Below, piece by piece: positions 10,953-21,684 of a stretch of DNA of 64,000 bases (positions within the stretch are counted from its first letter, which is position 1; every line of letters begins with the position of its first letter). Both the position numbers and the translations under genes were made by a program. This DNA comes from Luscinia megarhynchos (lineage: Eukaryota > Chordata > Aves > Passeriformes > Turdidae), in assembly GCA_034336665.1 (NCBI GenBank), contig CM067588.1, forward strand, positions 5,148,655-5,212,654, in the 5' to 3' direction. The notes beneath the pieces were generated by a model. The model did not search any database, was not told the origin of the DNA, and worked only from the letters and a program-made list of their open reading frames with translations.

Positions 10953-11619
10953 CCTCTCCTGACTCAGATCCAGAACTGGACGTGTGTTTTCCTTCTGTCA
11001 CAGTCTCCTTTAATTCAAGGTCATCCCCGTGAGTTGAGCAGAGCTCTGCTGGGTGTGACTGATGTGTTCCCCCCGCTGTCGGTTCTCCCGTGTAATCCTG
11101 CATTTATTAACGGAGCTCCGGAGTTCTGCCCGTATTCATCAGCACCAGATGGTGATAAGAAGGATTTGTGGTTTCAAAATTACCATCCTCCTTTTCTTCC
11201 CTGGCCCCCAACAACAACAGGAAAGGGGGGAGGGTTAATCTTAGACTAAAAGTCTTTGGTTCTTGGCTGGCTCAGAAGTCACTGGGAGATAACCAGGAAT
11301 GAGGCTGAGCTGAGAGCCCTTGGCTTGTGCTGCCTGATGAAAAGGTGAAGGACCTGCAGAATTCCGGGGCTGGTTGGGCTCACGCAGCTTTGTCCAAGGT
11401 CCTGTTGTCCAAACAGGGAAGATTTTCACCCGAGTTTCTGTGCCAGAGGGGTGGCGGTGAGTTCGAGCTGTTGGAATAAAACACAGAGGAGGTTTTCTCG
11501 GAGCCCTCGCTCTGTTTGTCCGTCCGGGGCAGGACAGGCAGCCCTGCCGGGGGTCCCGTGCCCTGCCCGGGTTCTGCAGCACAGCCCGGGGTCGCTGTAT
11601 TCTCCCCGCTCCCCACTGG
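10953..11619. other. Non-coding single-copy stretch
   Basis: Mixed composition, with CpGs enriched at 11500-11610 just before the SOX-motif cluster. No exon-like structure recognised. Confidence 0.4.
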
Positions 11620-11810
11620 AGGTCACTGGAACATTGTTCACCATTGTCCCCTAGAACAAAGGAGCTGCCAAGCTGACGTTTGGCGAAATTAATGTTCGAA
11701 AATTTCGGAGATTTTTATCAGTTTCACGTATGAAAATAAATCTCCAAATTGCTCATAATCCCCGTGTGTAATGGGTATTTTATAAACACTTCTTATGCCT
11801 CGAGGAGACA
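11620..11810. promoter_or_regulatory. Candidate enhancer: SOX-like motif cluster
   Basis: Three SOX-type HMG-box matches lie within about 32 bp: ACATTGTT (11631-11638), CCATTGTC (11641-11648) and AACAAAGG (11655-11662). A CRE-like TGACGTT follows at 11674-11680. The next ~130 bp are AT-rich with several CpGs and no repeat. The motif matches are seen directly; the enhancer role is inference and no conservation could be tested. Confidence 0.4.
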
Positions 11811-12721
11811 TCAACAGAGGCTTTATTTTACCAAAGTATGACTCAACTGCCAGGAATTCTGAGCAAAGCTCCTCTAATGGGTTCTCTGTGCCCCAGCTCT
11901 CTTTGTCATGCCCTGATGGATGTGCCAGAAGTTCTAAAACGCACCTGAAGCCATTCCGTGGTCACCAGCAGGAAACCTAAAAGTTGCCATCGCCAGTCCC
12001 AGCATCGCGTTTGTGTTGTTAAAAATGCTGGGGAGAGGATGAGCAGCTCGAATTTTGCAAAGGTAATTTTATAAAAATTAGTTGAGATTATGGAAGCAAC
12101 TTTATTTATTTTTTTTCCCTCTGTCCTGGTGCAGGCAGCTGTCCCTGCCCACTCAGATTTTTGGGAATCCTGCTCAGATCTCTCCAGTCTCAGAACTGCC
12201 CTCAGCACTCAGTGCTGGAGCAGGAGCAGCTGATGAACTAACAGCAGCTAATTATCAGTAATAAAAAAAAGTTTGGCAACTCGTCACAGACCCATCAGTG
12301 CAAACCAAAGCTGCTTCTCAACCCGTCTATCAAAGCACAGTTGCTGTTAATGATAGACTGAATAATAATTAGCATTAAAGGATCCCTTTATTTCCCAGTG
12401 ATATTTAAAGCCAAGCAACAGACTCCTGGCTTTGGGTGAGCTCCAGCTTCAATATAGCTCTGGGATTTATATCTCAGTCTTTAGATGTAAAGAGAATTTG
12501 TGAAATGCAGCAGCTTATGGCAAAGCCGGTGCCGTTTGCTGCAAGTGCAGCCGTGCTTGGGCTCGTGGGAGGAGCTGGGGATTCCCACGGCACATGTGGG
12601 GGCTCCCTGGGAATGCTCCCACACGCAGCTGATGGATCCTGCAGGGCTGAGACACCCGTGGGAACGGGAGGGATCTGGGGATGCAGCGCCCTGCACTCGC
12701 ATTTCCGTCGGGGAATCGTGA
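11811..12721. other. Non-coding single-copy stretch
   Basis: AT-rich around 12040-12120 and 12240-12420 (TAATAATTAGC, ATCAGTAATA blocks), GC-rich from 12520. No gene or repeat recognised. Confidence 0.4.
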
Positions 12722-12845
12722 TTTCATGGAATGGTCACTCGTGGAGTGGCCTGGCTTGGTTAAGGATTATTCAGTCCATGGGCAGGGACACCTGCCACTG
12801 TCCCAGGGTGCTCCAAGCCCTGTCCAAGGGCTGCAGGAGGAGCCT
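12722..12845 (-). mobile_element. CR1 LINE 3' end, minus strand
   Basis: Read on the plus strand this is the reverse complement of a CR1 tail: 'tcatggaatggt', then the cagtccatgggcagggacacct segment, 'gccactgtcccagggtgctcc' and 'agccctgtccaa'. The 3' terminus of the element is on the left. It directly precedes the 72-bp tandem repeat. Confidence 0.85.
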
Positions 12846-12885
12846 CTAGAGGACCAAAAATGCTAAAATTGCTCTGCGCCCTGCC

Positions 12886-13173
12886 TGGAGGGTCTGTGTG
12901 AAATTAAATCTCTTGGGACAGCCCCTGCCCCAGCCCAGGAGCTGCTCTGAGCCCTGCAGGGGGGTCTGTGTGAAATTAAATCTCTTGGGACAGCCCCTGC
13001 CCAAACCCAGGAGCTGCTCTGAGCCCTGCAGAAGGATCTGTGTGAAATTAAATCTCTTGGGACAGCCCCTGCCCAAACCCAGGAGCTGCTCTGAGCCCTG
13101 CAGAAGGATCTGTGTGAAATTAAATCTCTTGGGACAGCCCCTGCCCCAGCCCAGGAGCTGCCTGGGGGCTCTG
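12886..13173. repeat. 72-bp tandem repeat, four copies
   Basis: The gtgtgaaattaaatctcttg core recurs with its aaatta at 12901, 12973, 13045 and 13117, exactly 72 bp apart. Units differ by 'ccccagccc' versus 'ccaaaccc' and by 'ggggggtctg' versus 'gaaggatctg'. Because 72 is a multiple of three, frames stay open through it on both strands, which mimics a repetitive protein. Each unit holds one AT core in a GC-rich frame. Confidence 0.95.
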
Positions 13174-14289
13174 CCAGGCTCCTCAGACAGGACCCTGGTG
13201 CCAGGGACATTGAGCAAAGGACCCTCAGCTCTGTTTGGTGAGGCTCTCCTGGACCTGGGAACGGCTTCATCTCGCCCTGGTGTGAGCACAGTGCGAGCTC
13301 AGCCCTGGGCAGGAGATTTAATTAATGCCCCAAAGTGCTGAGGGGCTCGGGGAATGAGAATGTCCCTGGCTGGGGAAATGCAGGGTCTGTGTTTTGTGGG
13401 GTTTGTGCCTTCCCCCGGGGCAGGAGATGCTGTTGGTGGGTGTTCAGTCCTAGAGATGATGGTGCTGCTCTCCTTGGAGGCTTTTGGCAGATGTGGGGGA
13501 CAGTGGAGGTGGCTTGGTGTGAGTGGGTTATCCCAAAATGTGCCCCTTCGTTTGTCCAGGAGGTTTCAAACGGCCTCGTGGGATGTGCAGGTGCCTGAGC
13601 CAGCCTGGAGAGGAGCCTGGCCTGGGTCTGCAGCAGAACTGCTTCATTTCAAAGCTTATCCTTAAACGTTTCCTCTAAAGCCCTGGAGCCCCAAGAAAAG
13701 AAGATGCAAATAACTTGACTCTTTTCCCATGGAAGCAATTAAGGAACTGTGTTAATAAGAAATGAAGTTGTTTGTAAATTTTAATGGTTTAAAAGATGCC
13801 CCAGGGAAATCACAGACAAATAGGAGCTGTATGGTGCAGACCCTTTCTAGCCAAGCTCCACCTCCGTGGTGGATGTGATCAATTAAAAATTATCAGGAGA
13901 AAATGACACATTCTTTTTAATTTAATGCCTTTGGCCAGAAGGATTTTCTAACATAATGATTTGGGCTAGGAGGGGAGTGTTGCTTTATTTCCTCCCCATT
14001 TAATCAAAAAATAGCCCCAAAGGAAAAAAAAAAAAAAAAGAAACAACAAAAACCCAAGGAAAACCAAAGCAACCACTACCAAATCCCCAAGAAAACCCTG
14101 TGAAAATGTCTGAATAGATGTTTTTTAAAAAAATTCTGTGACTGCAAAGCCCATGCCATCACTCTGGGGCCCAAGCCCAGCTCTCTGCACCGTGGGCACT
14201 GGCAGCATCGCCTCTGCTGGGGTTTGGGCACTGCCCAGGAGCTCTCCTGGAGCCCAGGGGTGCTCTGGGTTCCATCCTGCCCGGGAAAT
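13174..14289. other. Non-coding single-copy stretch
   Basis: 13670-14020 is AT-rich and repeat-free, with several ATTA/TTAAT cores. An A-run of about 15 sits at 14024-14039, followed by an A/C-rich stretch. No gene recognised. Confidence 0.4.
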
Positions 14290-14925
14290 GGCAGCAGGAC
14301 TGGGGAGAGCTGGGCTGGGATGGGGCAGGGCTGGGGTTTGGGGCTGGTTTTGGGGCTGGGGTTTGGGGCAGGGCTGGTTTGGGGCTGGTTTTTAAGGAAG
14401 GGCTGGGGGTTTATGGCAGAGCTGGTTTGGGGCTGGGGTTTGGAGCTGTTTTTTGGGGCAGGGGTAATTTGGGGCTGGTTTTTGGGGCAGGGCTGGGGTT
14501 TAGGGCAGGGCTGGTTTGGAGCTGTTTTTTGGGGGCAGGGCTGGTTTGGAGCTGGGGTTTGGAGCTGTTTTTTGGGGCAGGGGGTAATTTGGGGCTGGAT
14601 TTTTGGGGCAGGGCTGGTTTGGAGCTGGGGTTTGGAGCTGTTTTTTGGGGGCAGGGGTAATTTGGGGCTGGTTTTTGGGGCTGGGGTTTGGGGCAGGACT
14701 GGTTTAGGGCAGGGCTGGTTTGGGGCTGGGATGGGGTTTAGGGCAGAGCTGGTTTTTGGGGCAGGGCTAGTTTGGTGCAGGGGTTTGGAGCTGGTTTTTG
14801 GGCAGGGCTGAGGTTTAGGGCAGAGCTGTTTTTTGGGGCAGGGGGTAGTTTGGGGCTGGTTTTTGGGGGCAGGGGTAGTTTGGGGGCTGGTTTTGGGGGC
14901 AGGGCTGGTTTGGGGCAGTGACCCC
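14290..14925 (+). repeat. G-rich minisatellite (ggggctggttttt type)
   Basis: About 630 bp of alternating GGGGCTGGTTTTTGGGGCAGGG-like phrases; larger blocks carrying gctgttttttgggg recur irregularly every 53-66 bp. The plus strand is G-rich with many runs of four or five G, giving strong G-quadruplex potential. The minus strand reads as a Pro/Lys/Gln-rich open frame, an artefact of the repeat. Confidence 0.92.
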
Positions 14926-15819
14926 GGGCAGTGACCCGGTGCCCCCGGCACTGCTGGCTGTGTGCACGGAGGGTCCCCAGGGCTGGAGCATTCCCGAGGA
15001 ATCCCGGGTGTTGCGGTGCTCGGGAGATTCGCGGTGAGTGCGGAGCATCAAGCGCTGCTGTGACAGCCCCTCCTGTGATTAGCGCAATTTGTTTCCCCCG
15101 GAATTCCTGTAAGAATTGACAAGACACCAAAGTTCTGGGGAGTTACACAAAGGCCTCCTTTGCATATTAAAGACTCTGTGTTGTCACTTGACTAAATTTG
15201 GGAGAAACATCCACCACTGTGAGTGTCATTAGAGCTGAGATGAATTCCAGGGCTCATTACGGGGTGCTGTGACAAAGAGGTGGAGGAAGGACTAGAAAGT
15301 GGCGCTGTGCTTTTTTTCCCCAAGCCCTGTCGAGGCTCATTTTCCCTCTTTCCATCTCCAGCACTCTCAATCCCTTGATAATAAATGCAGCTCACATAGG
15401 AACTACCCCCCGGACTGATTTCTTTCCACTGCAAGAAGTGATTTAAAAGAAGACGAAAAAAGACATTGAATGTGTTCATTATTGATAATCTTAAAGATTT
15501 ACTGCAGGCTTTCAGAAAAGCTGCTGCCTTAAAGCAAACTGCTTTTATCTCCTTTTTGTTTGCTTAGTTGGCTTTTGTGGGTTTTGTGTCTTTTCCTTCA
15601 GTAGCTCATGTAGGTAGAAGCTTGAATTTGTTTTTTTTTTTTTCCTGAGGGGGAATTTGCCATCCCTGGCAGCAGTGGAAAGCTCAGTGGGAGCTGCAGG
15701 AGGAGGTTCCTGGCTGGTGCAGCTCCGTGTGGGCTGCAGCACATCTGGTTTGGGGGTTGTGGCCACTGAGAGCAGCAGGTTTGCCCATTTTGGGGAAGTT
15801 TGGGGCGTTACAGTGCTGC
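14926..15819. other. Non-coding single-copy stretch
   Basis: 14926-15060 is GC- and CpG-rich at the end of the minisatellite. 15100-15640 is AT-rich and repeat-free apart from a T-run near 15632-15642. No gene recognised. Confidence 0.4.
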
Positions 15820-16187
15820 TGTAAGGCTAGGAAGTGGCAAAAGATCACAGCAACACGACTTCTTAGCAAGAAAGAGTGATTTATTGAAAAGCCATGGCAT
15901 TTATAGAAGGGAGATCGTGAAAAACAGAGTAGAAAAGATTCATTGGTCCAAGAAGGCAACACCTCTTTGAAAACCTGCAAAACATCACGAGACACTCACA
16001 CAGCTCTGTGTTTCCTTTCTACCTTCCCTTGTTTTGTCTCTGAGAAAGATCCCCAGCCTGGAAAAGATCCTGGCTGGGGCTGAGAAAAGTCAAAACAGCC
16101 AAAACAAAAAAACCAGATTGGGTTTCTCCACGAGCCTTCAGCAGTGTCCACAGGACAGGGCAGCAGCAGATCCTGGATCCTGTTACA
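15820..16187 (-). mobile_element. Solo LTR, ~370-bp family, minus strand
   Basis: Read on the minus strand it starts TGTAACA (right end) and stops CCTTACA (left end), giving TGTAA...TTACA inverted ends. It carries a CCAAT box (ATTGG on plus, 15942-15946), a TATA box TATAAAT (15899-15905) and AATAAA (15880-15885). Two plus-strand relatives of similar length at 44181-44553 and 46950-47310 share the segment order and the end sequence. No convincing target-site duplication remains. The only trace of an internal region would lie to the left, and no primer-binding site is seen there. Confidence 0.85.
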
Positions 16188-16460
16188 GAGGAGAGAGCTG
16201 GATCCTACCCTTAGGCACTGGCATTCTTTAGAGCATTTTGAAATAGAAATTAATGGTAAATGTTAACAAACAAAAGGGCCCCACTTTGAGCAGATTTCTC
16301 CATGATTCTGCCAGTAACTGCAGCTGTTTCCAGTCTCTTCCTCCTGAGCCTGATCCTTGTTCTTGTTGTGCTCCCCTGGCCCATTTCAGAGCTCCAGGCT
16401 TGGGGTCAAAATGTTCTTTTGGGTTGGGATAAATCCCCTCCTGCTCCCTCCGCTGGAAAA

Positions 16461-16620
16461 GGATGGGATGGGATGGGATGGGATGGGATGGGATGGGATG
16501 GGATGGGATGGGATGGGATGGGATGGGATGGGATGGGATGGGATGGGATGGGATGGGATGGGATGGGATGGGATGGGATGGGATGGGATGGGATGGGATG
16601 GGATGGGATGGGATGGGATG
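16461..16620 (+). repeat. Perfect (GGATG)32 microsatellite
   Basis: Thirty-two uninterrupted copies of the pentamer GGATG, 160 bp with no substitution. All frames are open because the unit is five bases and stop-free on both strands. Confidence 0.98.
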
Positions 16621-16912
16621 GAGGAGAAAAGGGATTCTGGAAGGGAAAGTCTGGAGGAGAAAAAGGGGTTCTAGAGAAGATGAGAAAGAGAAGGAAAGAG
16701 AAAAGGGGCTCAGTATGGGATGGGATATAATGGGATGGGATGAAGGAGAAAAGGGATTCTGGAGAGGACAGGCTGGAGGAGAAGAGAGGAGAAGAACAAG
16801 CTGGAGGAAAAAAGCATTCTGGAAAGGGCAGACTGGAAAGAGAAAAGGGGCTCGGGATGGGATGGGATGGGATGGGATGGGATGGGATGGGATTGATGGG
16901 ATGGATGGGATG
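16621..16912 (+). repeat. Composite purine-rich repeat with further GGATG tracts
   Basis: After the perfect array come two copies of an A/G-rich block that starts 'gagaaaagggattctgga' and ends 'agaaaaggggctc' (16622-16710 and 16746-16853). Each is followed by a shorter GGATG tract (about 16713-16745 and 16854-16912). The block plus pentamer tract therefore forms a higher-order unit. Confidence 0.88.
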
Positions 16913-18756
16913 AGGCAGGGTGTGCTCCCTCCCACTTTTCCTGCAGCTCCTCTGCCTTCCCATCCTGGCATTTGCTTCTGGAGCAGGAGATTCTCCAGAG
17001 CACGAGCAGCTGCATTTCACCCCCAGAGTTCACTCCACAGCAAACAGAACACAGGGTACCAGAAAACACTTTCCCAGCGTTCACAAAGCTCCAACCCTGT
17101 CATCAGCTCAGAGGGTTTAACAACATCACCCTGCACCAATCAGAATAATTAAACAGCCTCATTATTTCAAATATTCATTGAGTCCAGATTTCATGTTTGG
17201 CTTTCTTGGTCAATTTGGTTCTTGCTAATCTGGGGGAAGGAAAGAATGTTCTCTAGTGCTTAATTTGCATTAAAAACACTATAATTTGTAAGTAAATTGG
17301 AAAGCTTTTAAGTGAAGAGGGAACATCAGTGACTTGACAGTCAAAGCTCTCCTTTGTTTTTCAAGCATAATGTTCCAGAAAGATGCTCTTCCTTTCTTGG
17401 AATTACATGGCAGTGAGAATGAAGCCTTGTAATTGTTCATTAATCCACGGTCATTAGGATACTGGGGAAGGAGGCACCAGAAATGAAAAACAAATCCCAA
17501 GCAGTCAGTGTTCCACCAGAAAAGGGACTGTAAATCTCTGGAGTTGCTGAGGGGGTGAGTCCTCAGGAGAGCTGAGGCTGGGGAGGCGCAGGGACGCTGC
17601 TGCCTCTCTGCAAAGGGATTTCAGAGGAAAACCTCCCCTGTCTGCCCCTGGGCTGGGCTGCAGCCTCGGGCTTGGCTCTGGGTCTCTGCTGTGCTCAGCT
17701 CCCAGGGCTGACTGAGTGAGGCTCCCCTTCCTGGAGAGCTGAGCTGGGCCCCAAGGATGGGCACTGAAACCTGGATGTTGGAGAGGACGTGAAGATCCGT
17801 CAGTGTGGCTCAACAGGGGACCTTAGTTTTTATTTGACCACGTGGCACAAAGAGCCCAACTCAACTGGTTTGGTTTTTAAGAGATGCCCAAGGAGCCAGG
17901 CTCTGCTTTTCTTCCTTTTTTTGGAGTATCTGATGATGTGGATATTCCTTAAATACCCCTTTTCTCTCTTGTATTCAAGATGTTGCTTTCTTTGTTGCTT
18001 CCACCTCTTTATTTAGGAGGAGGAGGAGGGGAGAGGAGGGATAAAGGCAGCAGAGGAGCTGATTTCAATGCAAACCTATTGTTCATAATTGCAGTTTTAA
18101 AATCTTCTCAACCTTCATCTGAACAATGATAAAAGAATAATGGCTGTGAATTATTAGCTGTTCCACTTCCCTTCAAAATAGTTCTTACACTGTTGTGATA
18201 CTTGGGTATATTTATTATTGTACTTCTTTCTTTTTCCTTTTGTAATGAGCTTGTGCTTCCTGCGGCCTTAATTTTCTTTTCGGACTTCTGCTCATTCTGC
18301 ATCTGTATTTTTGTTAGGGATATACAGGGCCAAAACCAATTAAAAATCCCTTCCATGCTTCCAGAGTAATTAGATCCATTTCCCCATTATTCTGTTTCCA
18401 GGCCTGCCTGGTTAAGGTAACAAATATTAATATAAAAATGGAGCAAGGCAGTGGAACAGGAGAGTTTTGTATTGCTCTGCTGGAGGTTTGTGCACACAGG
18501 TGGGCTCGATCCTGAGCTGAGAAGTTCCTGGTGGCACTGAAATCCAAATTTCTGCCAGCTGTGAGCACAGAGAGCAGCTGGACTGGGGGGCAATGTTTTA
18601 TCCCCTTTGTGCAGCATTTCACCTCCTCAATGGGTTTTCTGCACAGCAATGGCCCCAGGTATGGGATGACAGGGAATCCATCCCCAGGGATTCTCACCTT
18701 ATGTATGCAAATGCCTGAGAGTCTGGATAAACTCTCAATGCAGAGGGAATTCTTCA
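16913..18756. other. Non-coding single-copy stretch with AT-rich blocks
   Basis: 17110-17480 and 18060-18380 are AT-rich, repeat-free and rich in TAAT/ATTA and AATAAT cores. 17500-17780 is GC-rich. A palindromic E-box CACGTG lies near 17840. No exon recognised. Confidence 0.4.
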
Positions 18757-18797
18757 TTTTTATTTGGTTTTATTTTATTTTATTTTACTTTTTTTGG
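18757..18797. repeat. Short TTTTA pentamer tract
   Basis: About seven TTTTA-like units, slightly imperfect, ending in a poly-T run. Confidence 0.8.
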
Positions 18798-20966
18798 ACG
18801 CGCTTTGTGATTTAAAGGCAGCTATGAAAACCCCTCAGAAGGAAAAGGAGAGATTTGAATTGCAGTCAATAATAACAGAAAGAGCTGAGGCTCCTAAATC
18901 TGCTTAAACCCAGCAAGCCCCAGGCTTTGCTTTCCCTCAGGCTCTTGTTGAACACCTCTCCCTGCTGAAGTGATGCTTGTGCTTATCTGCCGTGCCACAA
19001 ATCGGGATGGATCTGCCTGCACCTGTCCAAAGTGACAATTTATCTCCCTAATTCCTGGTGGATCAGGCAGAGTGGGGGAGCGCTGGGATGTGAAGGTGGC
19101 TTTGTGCTCTGAGGGATTTAGGAGGTGCAACATCTCATCATGCTGATTCCTGTCGTGTTTGTGCATGTCCTGTGTGTGTGACAGCCTGGGACCCTGGCAG
19201 GGGCTGCTGAGCCTGACACCAGGGAGTGCCCAGCCCTGGAGGAGTCACTGCTACAGAGACCCTGGGAGCAGAACAGCCAGGTTGAAAAAACTCAGTACCC
19301 GAGGAGAAAAAGACTCTTGGAGGTGCTCCATTTAAACCATGGAATTATGGCCCAGGATATTCAGCACTGTCTGGTTTAAGTGTGGGAATTATCCTTTTAT
19401 TATCTATCCCTAACAAAGGCTTTGTGGGTTTTCTTCTGGAAGTACAAGAGGAGAAGAAAGCAGAGTTTTCCCCAGCAATAAGAGGACCACCAGTGTTCTT
19501 GGGAATGCCACTGGGGACAGAGACATGTCATTAATGAGTCATTAGCATCATTAATAACTGGAGAGTGGCATTAAAGACACAACAGGTGAAGGGAGCTCCC
19601 TCCCTTCACCACTTTCAGCACTTTCACCACTTCCCAAAGGAGCAGAGCAAATTCTCATCCCCATCCCAAATGCAGCACCAGACTGCTCAGGGGTCAAGAG
19701 GGAGGAGGTTTATCCATGTGTGCAGCAGGATCCCCTCCTGAAACCCCGTGGTTTGACTGGCTCTCCTCACCAAACCCTTTATCCAGCCCAGGATGGGGTT
19801 AGGCTGGGGCAGAGGGAGGAAAGCCTGGCTCATCCCAGAGGGAGGATCCCACACCCAGGAAATCCCTGCACCTCTGCTGGGAAGCTGCTGCCACACCTGT
19901 TATCCATGGCTGTTGAACACACATTGGATTCTGAGGACAAACATGGGGCTGTCAAGGATTTGACTGCTCTTCCTCAGCTGCCTGAGGAGTGTTAGAACCT
20001 ATTGGTTTTGACATTGCGCCTCAATTAGGTCTTAAAATCAGCACTACACGCTCTGTGAAACCGGAGGAGTGTGGTGGATTCCTCGGAGGACTGAGCTGCT
20101 CGATTTCAGCTTAAGGATGATGTTTCTCCACAAGGGAGTCACCAGTCACAATAATTACATTGCTGTCTTCTCATAATATGATTTATTTAGATGTTGCCGT
20201 ATGAATTAATTCTCTCTAATTGCTGCTCTTCTCACTGTAAATCAAGGTTTCTTGCTTTCTGGAGAGTAGTGAACATGATCCTACACTGAAGTAATTAGTC
20301 CAATTAGAAAGGAAAGCAGATGTGGAAAACCAATTACTTTCAGGAATATGTCTGCTCCTCTGTAGTCCAAACGCTGTTCAATCAAAATGTAATAGTAGTT
20401 TAATAAAATATTGTTTTATTCATAGACTCCATCCAGCGGGGAGACTCCACCTGCTCTTTTGGAGGAGCCACTTTGGGGCAGCTTTGAGGCTGGGGAGCTT
20501 TCCTCAGACTTGCTCCTGATTTACACAGCTCCAGGGAGAGAACAAAGTGGTCTGCAAAAGATCATGGCCTGATCCAAATAATTTAAGAGCTGCTGTTAAA
20601 AGAGAAGGCAGAAGAGGAATTGTTGTGCTGGTGAGTATCAGCAGGGATGGTTCCAATTACAAGCAGCAGCAGCAAGGTTCCCCCAGTCGCTCCTGCTCTG
20701 AGGAGCTGTGAAATCAGCCCTTGTGCCCAGCCCTGCTTCTTTCTGACAAGGAATGACCATGGACTGCAGTGATTCAACCAAGCAGCTCTGCAAAGCTTTG
20801 TTCCAGCAGATTCCCACCAGGCCCATGTGAGGCCAGCAGAAGTTCTGTGCTCTTCTTGTTCCAGTCTGGGAGCAGGATTTGGTGTCCAGAGATGCTCTTT
20901 GTCAGCAGAGAGAAGGGATGGACCAAAGCCCGAGTGCAGGACCTGGTGCTGAGCACTGTTCTCTGT
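18798..20966. other. Non-coding single-copy stretch
   Basis: No gene or repeat recognised. 20000-20440 is AT-rich with many ATTA/TAATT cores (for example AATTAATTC near 20205 and TTAGTCCAATTAG near 20295), and is a candidate conserved block by composition. 20580-20960 is mixed. Confidence 0.4.
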
Positions 20967-20971
20967 ATTTA
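20967..20971. other. 5-bp target-site duplication, left copy (ATTTA)
   Basis: ATTTA directly precedes the LTR start TGTCTCGGG and is repeated at 21680-21684 directly after the LTR end AGGACA. A 5-bp duplication fits ERVL-type integration. Confidence 0.85.
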
Positions 20972-21679
20972 TGTCTCGGGTTGCAATGCAGGATGTGGCC
21001 AGAAATGTGGATTCTGTCCCCATCTGCTGCAGCCGGCTGGGGCAGTGACCCTGATCTCCTGGCACATATTATCTGCTAATGGGCCAGCTTTAAACCAGCT
21101 GGGGCAATCATCTTTATCTTTTCCACAGCCCATCCTCCCTCCAGGAGATATCTCCTGTTAATGGGCCATTGTTGAAAACCAGCTGGGGCAATCATCTTTA
21201 TCTTTCCACAGCCCATCTTCCCTCCAGGAGATATCTCCTGTTCATGGCCAGTGAGTCCCAGGGCATGACTGATAAAATTACATCATCCCACTGGGAGATG
21301 CTCCAGCCAGGGGAGGAGTCAAGCCTTTCCTACCCAGATAAAAACTGAGATTTGGAACAGCAGAGCAGCCTTTTCCACTGGATTCCAGAGGAAAGCCAGA
21401 CCTTTCCACATCATCCCTGGAGCTTCAGAGGAAACTGCACCTTCTACAGGAGCACTGCTCCAGCTGAACCACATCTGCCACTGCAGGAGGATGCAGCCAC
21501 CATTGAATGGGACTGCTGCCAACACCCTGACTGACTGACGGGGTGCCAGGTTGTTATCTTTGCCTGAGAGCCCCTTAATTTCAAAATTATAATAATTTGG
21601 CAGGAGGGAGTTTACATTCTCCATTTCAAAGAGAAGCTTCTATCTTTATTGGCAGACACCTGTCCTTCAAACCAGGACA
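20972..21679 (+). mobile_element. Solo LTR, ERVL-like, with intact target-site duplication
   Basis: A 708-bp LTR, TGTCTCGG...CCAGGACA, flanked by ATTTA on both sides, so a solo LTR left by recombination between the two LTRs. U3 holds two ~84-bp copies of the ccagctggggcaatcatc unit (from 21095 and 21179) and a TATA-like GATAAAAA (21338-21345). Compared with its relative at 23318-24348, it lacks about 90 bp just after the ctgactgactgacgg motif, where the polyadenylation region is expected. It has no coding capacity. Confidence 0.9.
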
Positions 21680-21684
21680 ATTTA

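Noticed and set aside
12846..13341. Repetitive open frames on both strands with a 24-residue period
   Set aside because: The 72-bp tandem repeat keeps frames open; both strands are open equally, so there is no coding signal.
14076..14951. 291-codon minus-strand Pro/Lys/Gln-rich frame
   Set aside because: Explained fully by the G-rich minisatellite 14290-14925; unit composition excludes stops on the C-rich strand.
16228..17152. Several frames of about 200-250 codons reading Gly-Trp-Asp-Met or Pro-Ser-His repeats
   Set aside because: Products of the stop-free GGATG pentamer.
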